Assembly (NCBI GenBank): GCA_016712985.1
Contig: JADJQA010000036.1
Span: 1 to 54,575 of the forward strand
Length of the DNA stretch: 54,575 nucleotides
Reading direction: 5' to 3'
Source: Sulfuritalea sp.
GTDB lineage: Bacteria > Pseudomonadota > Gammaproteobacteria > Burkholderiales > Rhodocyclaceae
Below the pieces are notes generated by a model. The model was given only the letters and a program-made list of their open reading frames with translations, did not search any database and had not been told where the DNA came from. Made by a program: the position numbers and the translations under genes. Shown one piece after another: positions 1 to 8,400 of this stretch. Position 1 is the first letter of the stretch, and each line of letters begins with the position of its first letter.

Positions 1-77
1 GTGCGCGGCGGCGTGAAATTCGGTTGAACTTGGCAGTTTGAAACTCGTGATCGGAGCCCGCCCAGTAGCGGCCGGAA

Positions 78-857
78 TCACGCCTCGATTTGATCTTTCA
101 TGCGATAGCTTTTGCCTTCGATGAGAACGGTTTCGGCGTGATGCAAGAGCCGGTCCAAGAGAGCCGAAGTCAGGGTACTGTCGTTATTGAAGATCTCTGG
201 CCAGTGCTTGTAGGCACGGTTTGACGTGAGGATGGTGGCGCCGCGCTCATACCTGCCGGTGATGACCTGGAAGAGCAGATCGGCGCCATGCTTGTCGATG
301 GGCAAATAGCCAATTTCGTCGACGATGAGCAGGCGAGGCTGAAGATATTTATGCAGCTCGCGCTTCAGATTGCCATGCGCCTGCGCCGCGGAGAGCGAGT
401 TGATGATATCGACTGCGGTGGTGAAGAGTACCGAGTAGCCGCGCAAGCAGGCGGTGTGGCCCAGGGCGATACTGAAGTGACTCTTTCCCAAACCCACATT
501 GGAAATGAAGATCACGTTGGCCCTGTCCTCGATAAAGCGCAGGTGAAAGAGGTTCTGGATCTGCGGCCGGTTGATCTTCTTTGGCCAACCCCAGTCGAAC
601 GTATCAAGGGTCTTGAGTACCGGGAAGCGGGCGAGCGCAACCCGTCGCTGGATACTGCGGTCTTCGCGTTGATGCGCCTCGCCCTCGATCAGCCGCGCCA
701 GATAATCAACATGTGGCCACTGCTCGGCGCCGGCTTCCTGGATCAGCGATTCAAAGTGCTCAAGCACATACGACAGCTTGAGGCTCGTCAAGTGCGCACG
801 CAGCGTTTCGGTGATGGCGGGGATACGGGAATTGTTGAGCGGACGTTTAGTGGTCAT
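78..857 (-). CDS. istB: IstB, ATPase helper of IS21 transposition
   Basis: 259 aa. IstB is an AAA+ ATPase that remodels target DNA and stimulates the IstA transposase. The P-loop lies at about residues 119-127 (SNVGLGKSH) and the Walker B segment at about 176-181 (LLIVDE). The first glycine of the usual P-loop is replaced by serine, a small departure from family consensus. I chose the ATG at 857 because an AGGA sits 9 bases upstream; the ATG at 863 would leave only 3 bases of spacing. The start overlaps the last codons of istA, so translation is probably coupled. The reading frame is open over the full family length. Confidence 0.92.
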   Translation of the reverse strand: MTTKRPLNNSRIPAITETLRAHLTSLKLSYVLEHFESLIQEAGAEQWPHVDYLARLIEGEAHQREDRSIQRRVALARFPVLKTLDTFDWGWPKKINRPQIQNLFHLRFIEDRANVIFISNVGLGKSHFSIALGHTACLRGYSVLFTTAVDIINSLSAAQAHGNLKRELHKYLQPRLLIVDEIGYLPIDKHGADLLFQVITGRYERGATILTSNRAYKHWPEIFNNDSTLTSALLDRLLHHAETVLIEGKSYRMKDQIEA

Positions 858-2319
858 TGCCATGGTCCTCGTAAAGCGAGAGATCCGGTGGCGCGATCTC
901 GATATCCAGGAGATCCTGGCGGCGGATGAGATGCAGCGCGCTGGGCTCCGGTGTCTGCCGGGTGCGCATCTCAAGAATGTTGGCGATGTACTCGCAACTG
1001 TAGGCGGCGAAAGCGATGCCGTCCTGGATCGCCCGGTCGACCGCCTCCACGCCGTAAATCTCGCTCAAGGCCACGATCTTGCGTAGGTGATGGCGCGGAT
1101 TGACGCGGCGTTGCTCGATTCCCTCGACATAGACCTGTGCCTGACGCGACAGGCTCAGGAACTGCTTCAGCAGGCGCTGCTCACGGGCATTGTGGCGCTG
1201 GGCGAGCAGCGCCTTCGGATGGTCGGGATCCTCATAATCCTGGTGCCGATCGTAACGGCGGACATGGCGGGCGATGAGCCTGTCCTGATGGTAAATGCAC
1301 ACCCAGTCGGGAGTCGCCTTGATGGTCACGCGCTGACTCGCATACTCGGCCGGCACGGAATAGTGGTTGGCATCCACCGCGACGCGGAATTGCTTGGACG
1401 CGCGCTGGCTCTTGATGCTGCCGATATCGTAGGGCAGCGGATTGAGCGGCCGCAGGTGTGGCTGCTCTTCCTTGAACAGATCCACTGGCCGCTGATGCGT
1501 CTCGCCATGGATGCGCACGTTGGCGATGGTCGCCAGCCATACGTCAGCAGCCGGATTCACCGCGCTGAAGTCGAGAAACTCAGCACCGTTCAGGAAGTTT
1601 TTTTTGATGTAGCCGACGCCGTTTTCCACGCGCCCCTTTTCATTTCCCTTGGCGACGTTGCACGGCGTGATCGCGAACCCCCAATGGCGGGCGAAATCCA
1701 GATAGCGCGGATTGAACACCGGCGCTTCACCGACGGCGCGACTGAGTACCGCCGACTTCAGGTTGTCGATCATGAGGCGGACCGGACAGCCCCCAAAGGC
1801 CGCGAAGGCGTGCTCGTGCGCGGCGAGGAAATGCTCCATGGTTTGCGAGACAGTGAATTCCACGTACATGAGCCGACTGTGGCACAGCACCATGACGAAG
1901 AAGGACAGCCGTCGACGTGTCGAGCCGCAGCCGATCGAGCCGAACTCGCCCCAGTCGACCTGGGCGCATTCGCCGGGCGCGAAGGAGAGTTTCAAGAAGG
2001 CTTCCCGTCGTGCCGGCCGGACCTTGCGCACGTAGTCCTTGACGATCGTAAAGCCGCCGTTGAAGCCTTCCTCGCGCAGGCGCTGGAAGATCTGCTGCGC
2101 GCTGAACGGGTGCGTCTCCAGCAGGCGCACCACCCGTGCCTTGAACGGATCGAGTCGACTGCTTCGCGGCACCGAATGCCGGGCTCGGTACTGCGTGCGG
2201 TGCGCCCACTTGGCCACCGTGTCCGCATGCAGGCCGAGAGCCCGCGCCGTCTGGGCGAGGGTCAGTCGTTGTCGCTCGTGACAATCCTTGATCTTGCAGT
2301 AGGTCTCGTAATCGATCAT
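847..2319 (-). CDS. istA: IstA, IS21-family DDE transposase
   Basis: 490 aa. The transposase cuts and joins IS ends with an RNase H-fold catalytic core. An N-terminal helix-turn-helix lies at about residues 15-42. The catalytic triad is visible as D122 (QVDWGEF), D185 (LMIDNLKS) and E232 (GRVENGVG). The C-terminal part carries the beta-barrel region usual in IstA. The ATG at 2319 overlaps the stop codon of the upstream accessory gene by 4 bases (ATGA), and the stop lies inside the start region of istB. Length and order are normal for the family, with no frame damage. Confidence 0.94.
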   Translation of the reverse strand: MIDYETYCKIKDCHERQRLTLAQTARALGLHADTVAKWAHRTQYRARHSVPRSSRLDPFKARVVRLLETHPFSAQQIFQRLREEGFNGGFTIVKDYVRKVRPARREAFLKLSFAPGECAQVDWGEFGSIGCGSTRRRLSFFVMVLCHSRLMYVEFTVSQTMEHFLAAHEHAFAAFGGCPVRLMIDNLKSAVLSRAVGEAPVFNPRYLDFARHWGFAITPCNVAKGNEKGRVENGVGYIKKNFLNGAEFLDFSAVNPAADVWLATIANVRIHGETHQRPVDLFKEEQPHLRPLNPLPYDIGSIKSQRASKQFRVAVDANHYSVPAEYASQRVTIKATPDWVCIYHQDRLIARHVRRYDRHQDYEDPDHPKALLAQRHNAREQRLLKQFLSLSRQAQVYVEGIEQRRVNPRHHLRKIVALSEIYGVEAVDRAIQDGIAFAAYSCEYIANILEMRTRQTPEPSALHLIRRQDLLDIEIAPPDLSLYEDHGNDH

Positions 2320-2708
2320 GGCGCCCGTCCCAGGGCCGCGCGCAATTGGCCGATCCGCAGGCGGCTCGCCTCTGCGTCGAGTTCGCGGGCGGCAACCGGC
2401 TGGGGCACATCGAGGGCCAGCACCTGGTAGAGCGGACGTTGATAGGCAATGAGGCCGTGCCGGACCAGGTCGCTGCGCGCCTGACTCAGGCGGGCGGCGC
2501 TCATCGACAGGCGCTGCATGAGCACCGCATCCGAGTAGTAGCTCAGCCCCTCGACGTCGGCGACCGTCACCAGAAACAGGTAGAGCGCCGCTGCCGGGTG
2601 GTCACAGCGCTCGATGTAGCGCTCGCGCACCAGTCGGTGGTCTACCCAACTGAACTGGGGCGGAATCTGACGAATCCGCTGCGGACAAAGCACACGTTTG
2701 AGGGTCAT
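2316..2708 (-). CDS. IS21-associated accessory protein, winged-helix-like
   Basis: 130 aa from the ATG at 2708; an ATG at 2735 is also possible. The middle of the protein (VLMQRLSMSAARLSQARSDL) reads like a helix-turn-helix, followed by a strand-rich segment, so a small DNA-binding role is plausible. It overlaps istA by 4 bases and the preceding accessory gene by about 107 bases. Similar small genes are commonly found upstream of istA in betaproteobacterial IS21 elements, from memory of such elements. Its function in transposition is not known to me. Confidence 0.65.
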   Translation of the reverse strand: MTLKRVLCPQRIRQIPPQFSWVDHRLVRERYIERCDHPAAALYLFLVTVADVEGLSYYSDAVLMQRLSMSAARLSQARSDLVRHGLIAYQRPLYQVLALDVPQPVAARELDAEASRLRIGQLRAALGRAP

Positions 2709-3198
2709 CGTCCTTGCTCCCGGCCAAGATGTCATGCCCCAGTTGTATCAGCCGCCGGGTCGTACTGGCGATGTCATCTTGTAACGTAGTGCCGGTGAAT
2801 TGAGCGATAAAGCCAATCAGAACAGCCGGTTGATCGCGCCAGAGATCTTGTAACGCATGGTGCGACACGCTTTGAGAATCTTCAGCGATTTCAACGGCCT
2901 GCGTCGGGCAGAGATCTTGTAACGCAAACGGCACATCAGGCGGCGCCGCCCTTTGACCGCTCGTTCGCCGCCAGTACCCCGGATGAGCCGCTCGCCATGA
3001 CTGCACCCGCGCGACATTCTCGGGGCCGCGAAAGTAGTCCTGGTTCTCCGCTTTGGCCAGCCAGGCGCGCCGGCTTGCCGCCTTGCTCGCTTGGCGGCAA
3101 GCCGGTTCGGAACAGTATTTCTGGTGCTTCGCGTTCCGCGCATCGGCCCGGAAAAGCGCTCCACAAAACAGACAGTTGTGATCCTCTGCCCGCGCCAT
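2602..3198 (-). CDS. IS21-associated zinc-finger-like accessory protein
   Basis: 198 aa, starting at the ATG at 3198 with a strong AGGAGGG site just upstream. The N-terminus has a cysteine/histidine cluster (CLFCGALF, then KHQKYCSEPAC at about residues 10-34), consistent with a small zinc-binding module. The segment AWLAKAENQDYFRGPENV follows, and the C-terminal half is alanine-rich and low in recognisable features. It is the first gene of the IS unit. The long overlap with the next gene means one of the two could be shorter than annotated. No biochemical role is established as far as I know. Confidence 0.65.
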   Translation of the reverse strand: MARAEDHNCLFCGALFRADARNAKHQKYCSEPACRQASKAASRRAWLAKAENQDYFRGPENVARVQSWRAAHPGYWRRTSGQRAAPPDVPFALQDLCPTQAVEIAEDSQSVSHHALQDLWRDQPAVLIGFIAQFTGTTLQDDIASTTRRLIQLGHDILAGSKDDDPQTCALSAADSSDSAPVQLGRPPTGARALHRAL

Positions 3199-3552
3199 GA
3201 CCCACCCTCCTTGCGCACACCAATGCGGCGCAACGGCGCGCTGCCACGCGCACTATGAGCAGATCTACAAGGAAAGAAAGCCAAGAAAGAAGAAGACGGA
3301 AGAGCGCGGAAGAAGATCCAAAAGATCCTTCAGATGGAATTCGTCAAAGAAAATCGACGAAGAAAATCCACCACTTCCAAACCGCCAAGTTCAGGCGACT
3401 TTCAGAACGCCCCCCTGACACCCGATCGAGCGTAGGAAAGCGAAAGACACGAAAGTCGGCGCTGGTGAGACGGTGACCCCAACGAATTGCCCAGTCCCAG
3501 ATTCGCCGACTGTTGGGCACTTTGTTGGGCACTTTTGAAACTGAACAGCAAC
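3199..3552. other. Intergenic stretch upstream of the IS21 unit
   Basis: No gene is supported here. It should hold the promoter and the upstream end of the IS21 element. A short tandem repeat (TGTTGGGCACTT, twice, 3511-3535) lies near the right edge. One copy of the dispersed motif AGTCGGCGCTGG lies at 3454-3465. The A-rich run at 3250-3370 gives open frames with no recognisable protein. Confidence 0.5.
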
Positions 3553-3577
3553 AAAAAACCCAGTCTAAAAGACTAGG
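3553..3577 (-). terminator. Rho-independent terminator of tRNA-Pro
   Basis: On the minus strand CCTAGTCT pairs with AGACTGGG (one G-T pair) across a tiny TT loop and is followed by six T. It starts about 20 bases past the tRNA 3' end. Confidence 0.85.
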
Positions 3578-3595
3578 CTAAGTGCTTGTTTCTAT

Positions 3596-3672
3596 TGGTC
3601 GGGGCGACAAGATTCGAACTTGCGACCCCTTGCACCCCATGCAAGTGCGCTACCAGGCTGCGCCACGCCCCG
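3596..3672 (-). tRNA. tRNA-Pro (anticodon GGG)
   Basis: A 77-base cloverleaf with acceptor CGGGGCG/CGCCCCG, discriminator A and encoded CCA. The anticodon stem CTTGC/GCAAG encloses the loop ATGGGGT, giving anticodon GGG, which reads CCC and CCU. The C1-G72 pair is typical of bacterial tRNA-Pro. It lies downstream of merR in the same orientation, as in many betaproteobacteria, but an IS now separates the two. A strong terminator follows. Confidence 0.96.
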
Positions 3673-3725
3673 ACATGGGAATTATAACAGACACCCGTCA
3701 GGGCTTTGTGCAGCGGCACTTTGCG

Positions 3726-5317
3726 TCAGCAATTCTCATTTTAAAACCAGGTTGAAGTACGGAAGGATTTAACTGGGCGATGGAGGGGGTCGTTTACCCG
3801 GTGTCCAGCGGCTCGGGATTGGGGCGTTTGATCATGAACTGCATCAGATGATCCCAATCATCGAACGGCAAGTAGTGGATCAATGCGCGCAAATGCTCGA
3901 AGAATGTCCGTCGAGACGGGAGCGAGTCGCGAACAGCGCGGTAGGGGGCATCGATCCAGTCAAGTGTCGTGTGAACCAGGAAGGCCAGCAGGATCATGGT
4001 CGCAAACAAGTTCGACAGATACTGCTTGCCATGGCCGAAGTTGTGTTCGAAGTGGTAGCCCTTGGTTTTGAGCGTGTTGTTATTCTCGTTCTCGATCTTC
4101 CAGCGCGCACGGCCAGCGGCGGCAAGTGCCACGACGTTGTGGTCAGTGATGCGATGGGACGTTGCCCAGGCATTGCGGAACACCACGTCGCCCTCGGCAT
4201 CCATGGTGACGAGTTCGCACCAATTGACCATCAGGGCATCATCGCTGTTGCGCAGGGGCACCTGATTGACGTAACGGTAGGTATCGGTGAACAGCTTCTT
4301 GCCCATTCGACGGGTACGTACCACGGTCGGCACACAGCCGTTTCGGGAGAAGTCAGCAACCCATTCGTACAGAGTTGAGTGAGAGTCTGGCTTGCAGGTA
4401 AAGAGGAAGTGGGCATGCTGGCCAAGCACCCGCTCACAATGCGGCTGGTGGCAGTACAGATCGTCGCCCAGATACGTGACGCCCCATGCCGCATAGTGCG
4501 CGCCCCACTGGTCAAGCCAGCGACCGGATGCCGCCAACTCGCAGTCTTGCTTGTCATGACCGTCCTGCGGTTGAACAAATTGGGGTGCCAGCGCCACCAC
4601 ATTTTTCTGCTTGGGTGATACCAGCACGGGCGTTACCGCGATATGGCGATTCAAGGTCTTGCCATTCTTTTGTTTGGACTGCGTACAGCAAGGGCAGGAA
4701 ATCTTCTCCGAAGAAAAGAAGTCCGTCCCATCGAGGGCGATCAGGAAAGTATCGTTGATCGAGCGGAAGTCGTCGAGATAGCCGTCACGGTACAGCTCGT
4801 CGCTGATCGTGGCCATGAGCGGGAACAGCGTCTCGGGCGGTACCGGGTCAAGCAGATTACGGATTTGGTTATCACACGGAATCTCATGGACCCCAAACAG
4901 CGATGTCGCGTTGTTCTTGCCCTGCTGCTTTTGCATCCTGACCTGGCTATCGAGGAACGACGGGCTTTGGGTGAAGAATATCGAGAACGCAGAAAGCGCC
5001 GCATCTTCCATGGCGTAGCGCCGGTTGTTACTCTTGCCTCGCGTGTCGGGCATACCCGAAAAAGCCGCACGGATCCGTTGCATCAGAATCGCGGCGCTCA
5101 CTGGCGCAGGGGGTGGGCGAACGGCTGGACTGATAGCGGTAACTCATGATCTGCAAAATAGCGATAAACCACGGTAACACTATAACCAACTGTTTACAAT
5201 CACTATTTTAATGCCTCGGAATAAGCGGCGATTAGCACCCCAATTCTTCAGCTTCTTTGCGGCCATTCACTAACGATCTTTTCTTCCCAGATTGGGTTTT
5301 GAATTGAGAATTGCTGA
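3726..5317 (-). mobile_element. Complete IS (1592 bp) with 7-bp target duplication
   Basis: The left end reads TCAGCAATTCTCA-TTTT-AAAACC and the right end, reverse-complemented, TCAGCAATTCTCA-ATTC-AAAACC: about 21 of 23 positions agree. CTTTGCG directly flanks both sides (3719-3725 and 5318-5324), a clean 7-bp target duplication. One transposase gene fills the interior. Removing the element restores a continuous merR to tRNA-Pro intergenic region. The right end lies about 26 bases from the merR stop codon, so no core gene is interrupted. Confidence 0.92.
3794..5101 (-). CDS. DDE transposase, IS4-like superfamily (family unassigned)
   Basis: 435 aa. It carries the IS4-like signature near the C-terminus, RWKIENENNNTLK followed by GYHFEHNFGHG, which supplies the catalytic glutamate. 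An upstream LIALDGTDFFSS segment probably supplies the first aspartate and GDDLYCHQ or a nearby segment the second. A cysteine cluster (CPCCTQSK) follows the first catalytic strand. From memory it resembles transposases labelled ISNCY-type, but I cannot assign the family firmly. The frame is intact and both IS ends are well formed, so the element could be active. Confidence 0.85.
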   Translation of the reverse strand: MSAAILMQRIRAAFSGMPDTRGKSNNRRYAMEDAALSAFSIFFTQSPSFLDSQVRMQKQQGKNNATSLFGVHEIPCDNQIRNLLDPVPPETLFPLMATISDELYRDGYLDDFRSINDTFLIALDGTDFFSSEKISCPCCTQSKQKNGKTLNRHIAVTPVLVSPKQKNVVALAPQFVQPQDGHDKQDCELAASGRWLDQWGAHYAAWGVTYLGDDLYCHQPHCERVLGQHAHFLFTCKPDSHSTLYEWVADFSRNGCVPTVVRTRRMGKKLFTDTYRYVNQVPLRNSDDALMVNWCELVTMDAEGDVVFRNAWATSHRITDHNVVALAAAGRARWKIENENNNTLKTKGYHFEHNFGHGKQYLSNLFATMILLAFLVHTTLDWIDAPYRAVRDSLPSRRTFFEHLRALIHYLPFDDWDHLMQFMIKRPNPEPLDTG

Positions 5318-5343
5318 CTTTGCGTACCGGGCGCGGGCCGGCG

Positions 5344-5715
5344 TCAGGCGGCACGGAGGAATTCGATGATTGAAGCGAGTTCCGCGCGTAGCGATGCCTG
5401 GCCTTCCCTGCCCGGAGCCTCAGGCGAATCGTGCATCTTGACTGGACCATCTTCAAGGCGGTGGCGTGCTCCGCTGATGGTGAAACCTTCCTGATACAGC
5501 AGCTCGCGAATCCGCCGCACCAGCAAGACTTCATGATGCTGATAGTAGCGACGGTTGCCGCGTCGCTTGACGGGGCGCAGTTGCGTAAACTCCTGCTCCC
5601 AGTAGCGCAGCACATGCGGCTTGACGCCGCACAACTCGCTCACCTCACCGATTGTGAAGTAGCGCTTGGCGGGAATCGACGGAAGTCCGTCCCGGCTATT
5701 GCTTGCCGTCGCCAC
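5344..5715 (-). CDS. MerR-family transcriptional regulator downstream of ihfA
   Basis: About 123 aa if translation starts at the GTG at 5715, inside the last codons of ihfA; no ATG is available near the domain start. The winged HTH begins at KRYFTIGEVSELCGVKPHVL and continues through RYWEQEF and RRGNRRYY, the standard MerR DNA-binding half. A short coiled-coil tail follows, with no effector domain, as in the small MerR proteins usually encoded after ihfA in Proteobacteria. Overlap with ihfA implies coupled translation. The ligand and targets are unknown. An IS sits just downstream. Confidence 0.85.
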   Translation of the reverse strand: MATASNSRDGLPSIPAKRYFTIGEVSELCGVKPHVLRYWEQEFTQLRPVKRRGNRRYYQHHEVLLVRRIRELLYQEGFTISGARHRLEDGPVKMHDSPEAPGREGQASLRAELASIIEFLRAA

Positions 5716-6001
5716 GCGGGAAAGCCTCGACCGCCGCCTTGAGTTTCTGGCTGGCGTGGAAGGTGACGACACGGCGAGCCGTGATCGGGATTTCCTCACC
5801 GGTCTTGGGATTGCGTCCGGGACGCTGCGGCTTTTCGCGCAACTGGAAATTGCCGAAACCGGAGAGCTTGACGCTGTCACCCTGCTCCAGGGCAAGGCGC
5901 AGCTCGTCGAAGAAGGCCTCGACCATATCCTTGGCCTCGCGTTTGTTGAGTCCCACCTTTTCGAACAGCAGATCGGCGAGTTCCGCCTTGGTCAGTGTCA
6001 T
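5696..6001 (-). CDS. ihfA: Integration host factor subunit alpha
   Basis: 101 aa, the usual length. IHF-alpha pairs with IHF-beta to bend DNA sharply at specific sites in replication, recombination and transcription. The N-terminus TLTKAELADLLFEKVGLNK, the GFGNFQLREK strand and the DNA-contacting arm RPGRNPKTGEEIPITARRVV are all canonical. It follows pheT by 17 bases and overlaps the merR start, in the conserved pheST-ihfA-merR order. The order and the PITARRVV arm favour alpha over beta or HU. Confidence 0.97.
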   Translation of the reverse strand: MTLTKAELADLLFEKVGLNKREAKDMVEAFFDELRLALEQGDSVKLSGFGNFQLREKPQRPGRNPKTGEEIPITARRVVTFHASQKLKAAVEAFPRGDGKQ

Positions 6002-6018
6002 ATGAGCTCCGGCTGCAT

Positions 6019-8397
6019 TTATCCCCGTCGCGATGCATTGAAATCGCGGCTTGCGACCGCCAGCAAATCCGCCACCGCCATGTCAACTTCCGCATCCTCG
6101 AGAGTACGTTGAGTATCTTGCATAACTATCCGAAAGGCAAGGCTCTTTTCGCCGTCGCCCAGCCCCTTGCCCTGATACACGTCGAACAGCGCAACATCGC
6201 GCACGATGGCCGGCGCGGCGCCACGCAGTGCCGCCAACAGCGGCGCCAGGGTCTGGCTCTGTGGCACCACCAGTGCAAGGTCGCGGATCACCGCCGGGAA
6301 GCGGGAAATCTCGGCATGGTCAAGCAAGGGAGTGGCCAGCAAGGCATCCAGTTCCAGCTCGAAAACCACCGGGGCGGCGCCCAGCTCGTATTTCTGCACC
6401 CAGCGCGGATGCAGTTCGCCGATGACTCCCACCGGGCGGCCACCGAGGCTGACGATGGCGCAGCGTCCGGGGTGCAGCGCGGGATGATCAGCCTTGCTGA
6501 ACTCGACGTGGCGGGGCGCGAACAATGCCTCGACATCGGCCTTGACGTCGTAGAAATCCACCCGGCTGACGGGTGCGCCCCACTGTTCGGGCAGGGTCGG
6601 GCCGGCAGCAAGGCCAGCCATACGCAACGGTTGGCCAAATCCTGTAACCGGACCAGAGTGCGGGTCGCGATAAAAGCAACGCCCCAACTCGAAGATGCGC
6701 ACCCTTTCGGTCTGCCGCTTGCGGTTGGCCGCCAGCGCTCCCACCAGGCCGCCAATCAGCGATGACCTCATCACGCCCATCTGGCTGGCAATCGGATTGG
6801 CGAGCACGATGGGTGCGGCATTGGCGCAAAAATCTGCTTCCCATGCAGCTTCGATGAAGCTGAAGGTCACCACTTCATGATAGTCCCGCTCGGAAACCAG
6901 GCGGCGCAAAGCCATTGGCGTGCGACTCATCTCGGTGGCGGGCATCATCGACATCCGGGCCAACGGCGGCTGCGACGGAATGTTGTCGTAGCCATAGACG
7001 CGGGCGATTTCCTCGATCAGGTCTTCCTCGATTTCGATGTCAAAGCGGAAGGACGGCGGCGTGACATGGAAATCATCATCCTGTGGCTGCACTGCAAGGC
7101 CAAGCCCCTTGAGCATGCCTTCAATCCGCTCGGCGGCAAGCTTGATGCCCAGCACCCTCGCCACGCGGGCCGTGCGCAGGCGCACCGGCTTGCGCAGTGG
7201 CAGATCGTCGGCAGAGACAGCCTCGACTACCGGTCCGGGCTGGCCACCCGCCACGTCCAGGATCAGTTGCGTCGCACGCTCAATGGCCTTGCGCTGAAGT
7301 TCGAAATCGACGCCACGCTCGTAGCGATGCGACGCGTCGGAGCTGAAACCCAGCGCACGGGCCTTGCCGGCTATCGCGGCAGGCGGGAAAAAGGCGCTCT
7401 CGAGGAACAGGTCGCCGGTCAACGCATTGATTCCCGAATGCTCGCCACCCATCACGCCAGCCATTGCCAGCGGCTTTGCGTCATCGGCAATCAGTGCCGT
7501 GTCCGCGGACGGCGTCACGGTCTGTTCGTTCAGCAGCAGCAGTTGCTCGCCGGGCGCCGGATATCGCACATGGATCGCACCTGAGAGTTCGGCATCGTCG
7601 AAGGCGTGGAGCGGCTGACCGAGTTCGAGCATCACGTAGTTGGTGACGTCGACCAGGAAGGAGATCGCACGGATGCCGCTGCGTTCGATGCGCCGCCGCA
7701 TCCATTCTGGCGTCGCGGCGCGGGCATTGACGCCGCGGATGATGCGGCCGCAGTAGCGTGGGCACGACTGCGGGGCATCGAGCAGCACCTGGCGCGTGTC
7801 CGGGACGAGCGCTGCCACAGGCTTGACCTCGGGCGCCAGCAGCGGCGCGCCGGTCAATGCCGAGAGTTCGCGCGCAATGCCGAGCAACGAGAGGCAGTCG
7901 GCACGATTTGGCGTCAGTTTGAGGGTGATCAGGTGATCGTCGAGGTCCAGATGGCGGCGGATGTCCTCACCCACCAACGCGTCTGCGACCAGCGGAAGCA
8001 GCCCGCCGTGATCGTCGGAAAGACCCAGTTCGCGCGCCGAGCAAAGCATGCCGAAGCTCTCGATGCCACGTACCCTGGCCTGCTTGATCTCGACGCCCTG
8101 CAGCCGAGCGCCCACCCGAGCACATGGAACCTTCATGCCGGCGGCGACGTTCGGCGCGCCGCAGACGATCTGCAGCGGACCGGGTTCGCCGACACTGACC
8201 GAGCAGAGCTTGAGCTTGTCGGCATCGGGATGTTTCTCGACGCTCAGCACTTCCGCGACGACGACATTCGAAAACTCGGCGGCGGCGGGACGGCGTTCCT
8301 CGACTTCAAGGCCGGCCATGGTCAGCACACGGCAGAGTTCGTCGCTCGACAGGGAAGGATTGCAGAGGCTGCGCAGCCAGGACTCGGAGAATTGCAT
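6019..8397 (-). CDS. pheT: Phenylalanine--tRNA ligase beta subunit
   Basis: 792 aa, full length and unbroken. With PheS it forms the alpha2-beta2 enzyme that charges tRNA-Phe in the cytoplasm. The N-terminal tRNA-binding (EMAP-like) domain is visible at about residues 40-150. The B3/B4 editing domain follows in the middle, and the C-terminus carries the ferredoxin-fold anticodon-binding domain (SRFPAVIRDLALVVP onward). The start is 3 bases past the pheS stop, so the two are co-translated. Nothing unusual is seen. Confidence 0.98.
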   Translation of the reverse strand: MQFSESWLRSLCNPSLSSDELCRVLTMAGLEVEERRPAAAEFSNVVVAEVLSVEKHPDADKLKLCSVSVGEPGPLQIVCGAPNVAAGMKVPCARVGARLQGVEIKQARVRGIESFGMLCSARELGLSDDHGGLLPLVADALVGEDIRRHLDLDDHLITLKLTPNRADCLSLLGIARELSALTGAPLLAPEVKPVAALVPDTRQVLLDAPQSCPRYCGRIIRGVNARAATPEWMRRRIERSGIRAISFLVDVTNYVMLELGQPLHAFDDAELSGAIHVRYPAPGEQLLLLNEQTVTPSADTALIADDAKPLAMAGVMGGEHSGINALTGDLFLESAFFPPAAIAGKARALGFSSDASHRYERGVDFELQRKAIERATQLILDVAGGQPGPVVEAVSADDLPLRKPVRLRTARVARVLGIKLAAERIEGMLKGLGLAVQPQDDDFHVTPPSFRFDIEIEEDLIEEIARVYGYDNIPSQPPLARMSMMPATEMSRTPMALRRLVSERDYHEVVTFSFIEAAWEADFCANAAPIVLANPIASQMGVMRSSLIGGLVGALAANRKRQTERVRIFELGRCFYRDPHSGPVTGFGQPLRMAGLAAGPTLPEQWGAPVSRVDFYDVKADVEALFAPRHVEFSKADHPALHPGRCAIVSLGGRPVGVIGELHPRWVQKYELGAAPVVFELELDALLATPLLDHAEISRFPAVIRDLALVVPQSQTLAPLLAALRGAAPAIVRDVALFDVYQGKGLGDGEKSLAFRIVMQDTQRTLEDAEVDMAVADLLAVASRDFNASRRG

Positions 8398-8400
8398 AAG

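Larger units (their letters stand above)
1..3200 (-). mobile_element. IS21-family element, partial, with two accessory genes
   Basis: Four overlapping minus-strand genes (two accessory genes, istA, istB) form one unit with coupled starts: the second accessory gene and istA share ATGA, and istA ends inside the start of istB. This compact arrangement is typical of IS21-family transposons. I could not locate the terminal inverted repeats. The downstream end may lie in bases 1-77 or outside the window, and the upstream end somewhere in 3200-3540. Because the window starts inside or at the edge of the element, the contig probably ended at a repeated IS copy. Confidence 0.8.

Noticed and set aside
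3199..3552. Phage integrase end or attachment site next to tRNA-Pro
   Set aside because: A tandem TTGGGCACTT repeat and the tRNA suggested it, but no integrase frame and no second copy of the tRNA end is present.
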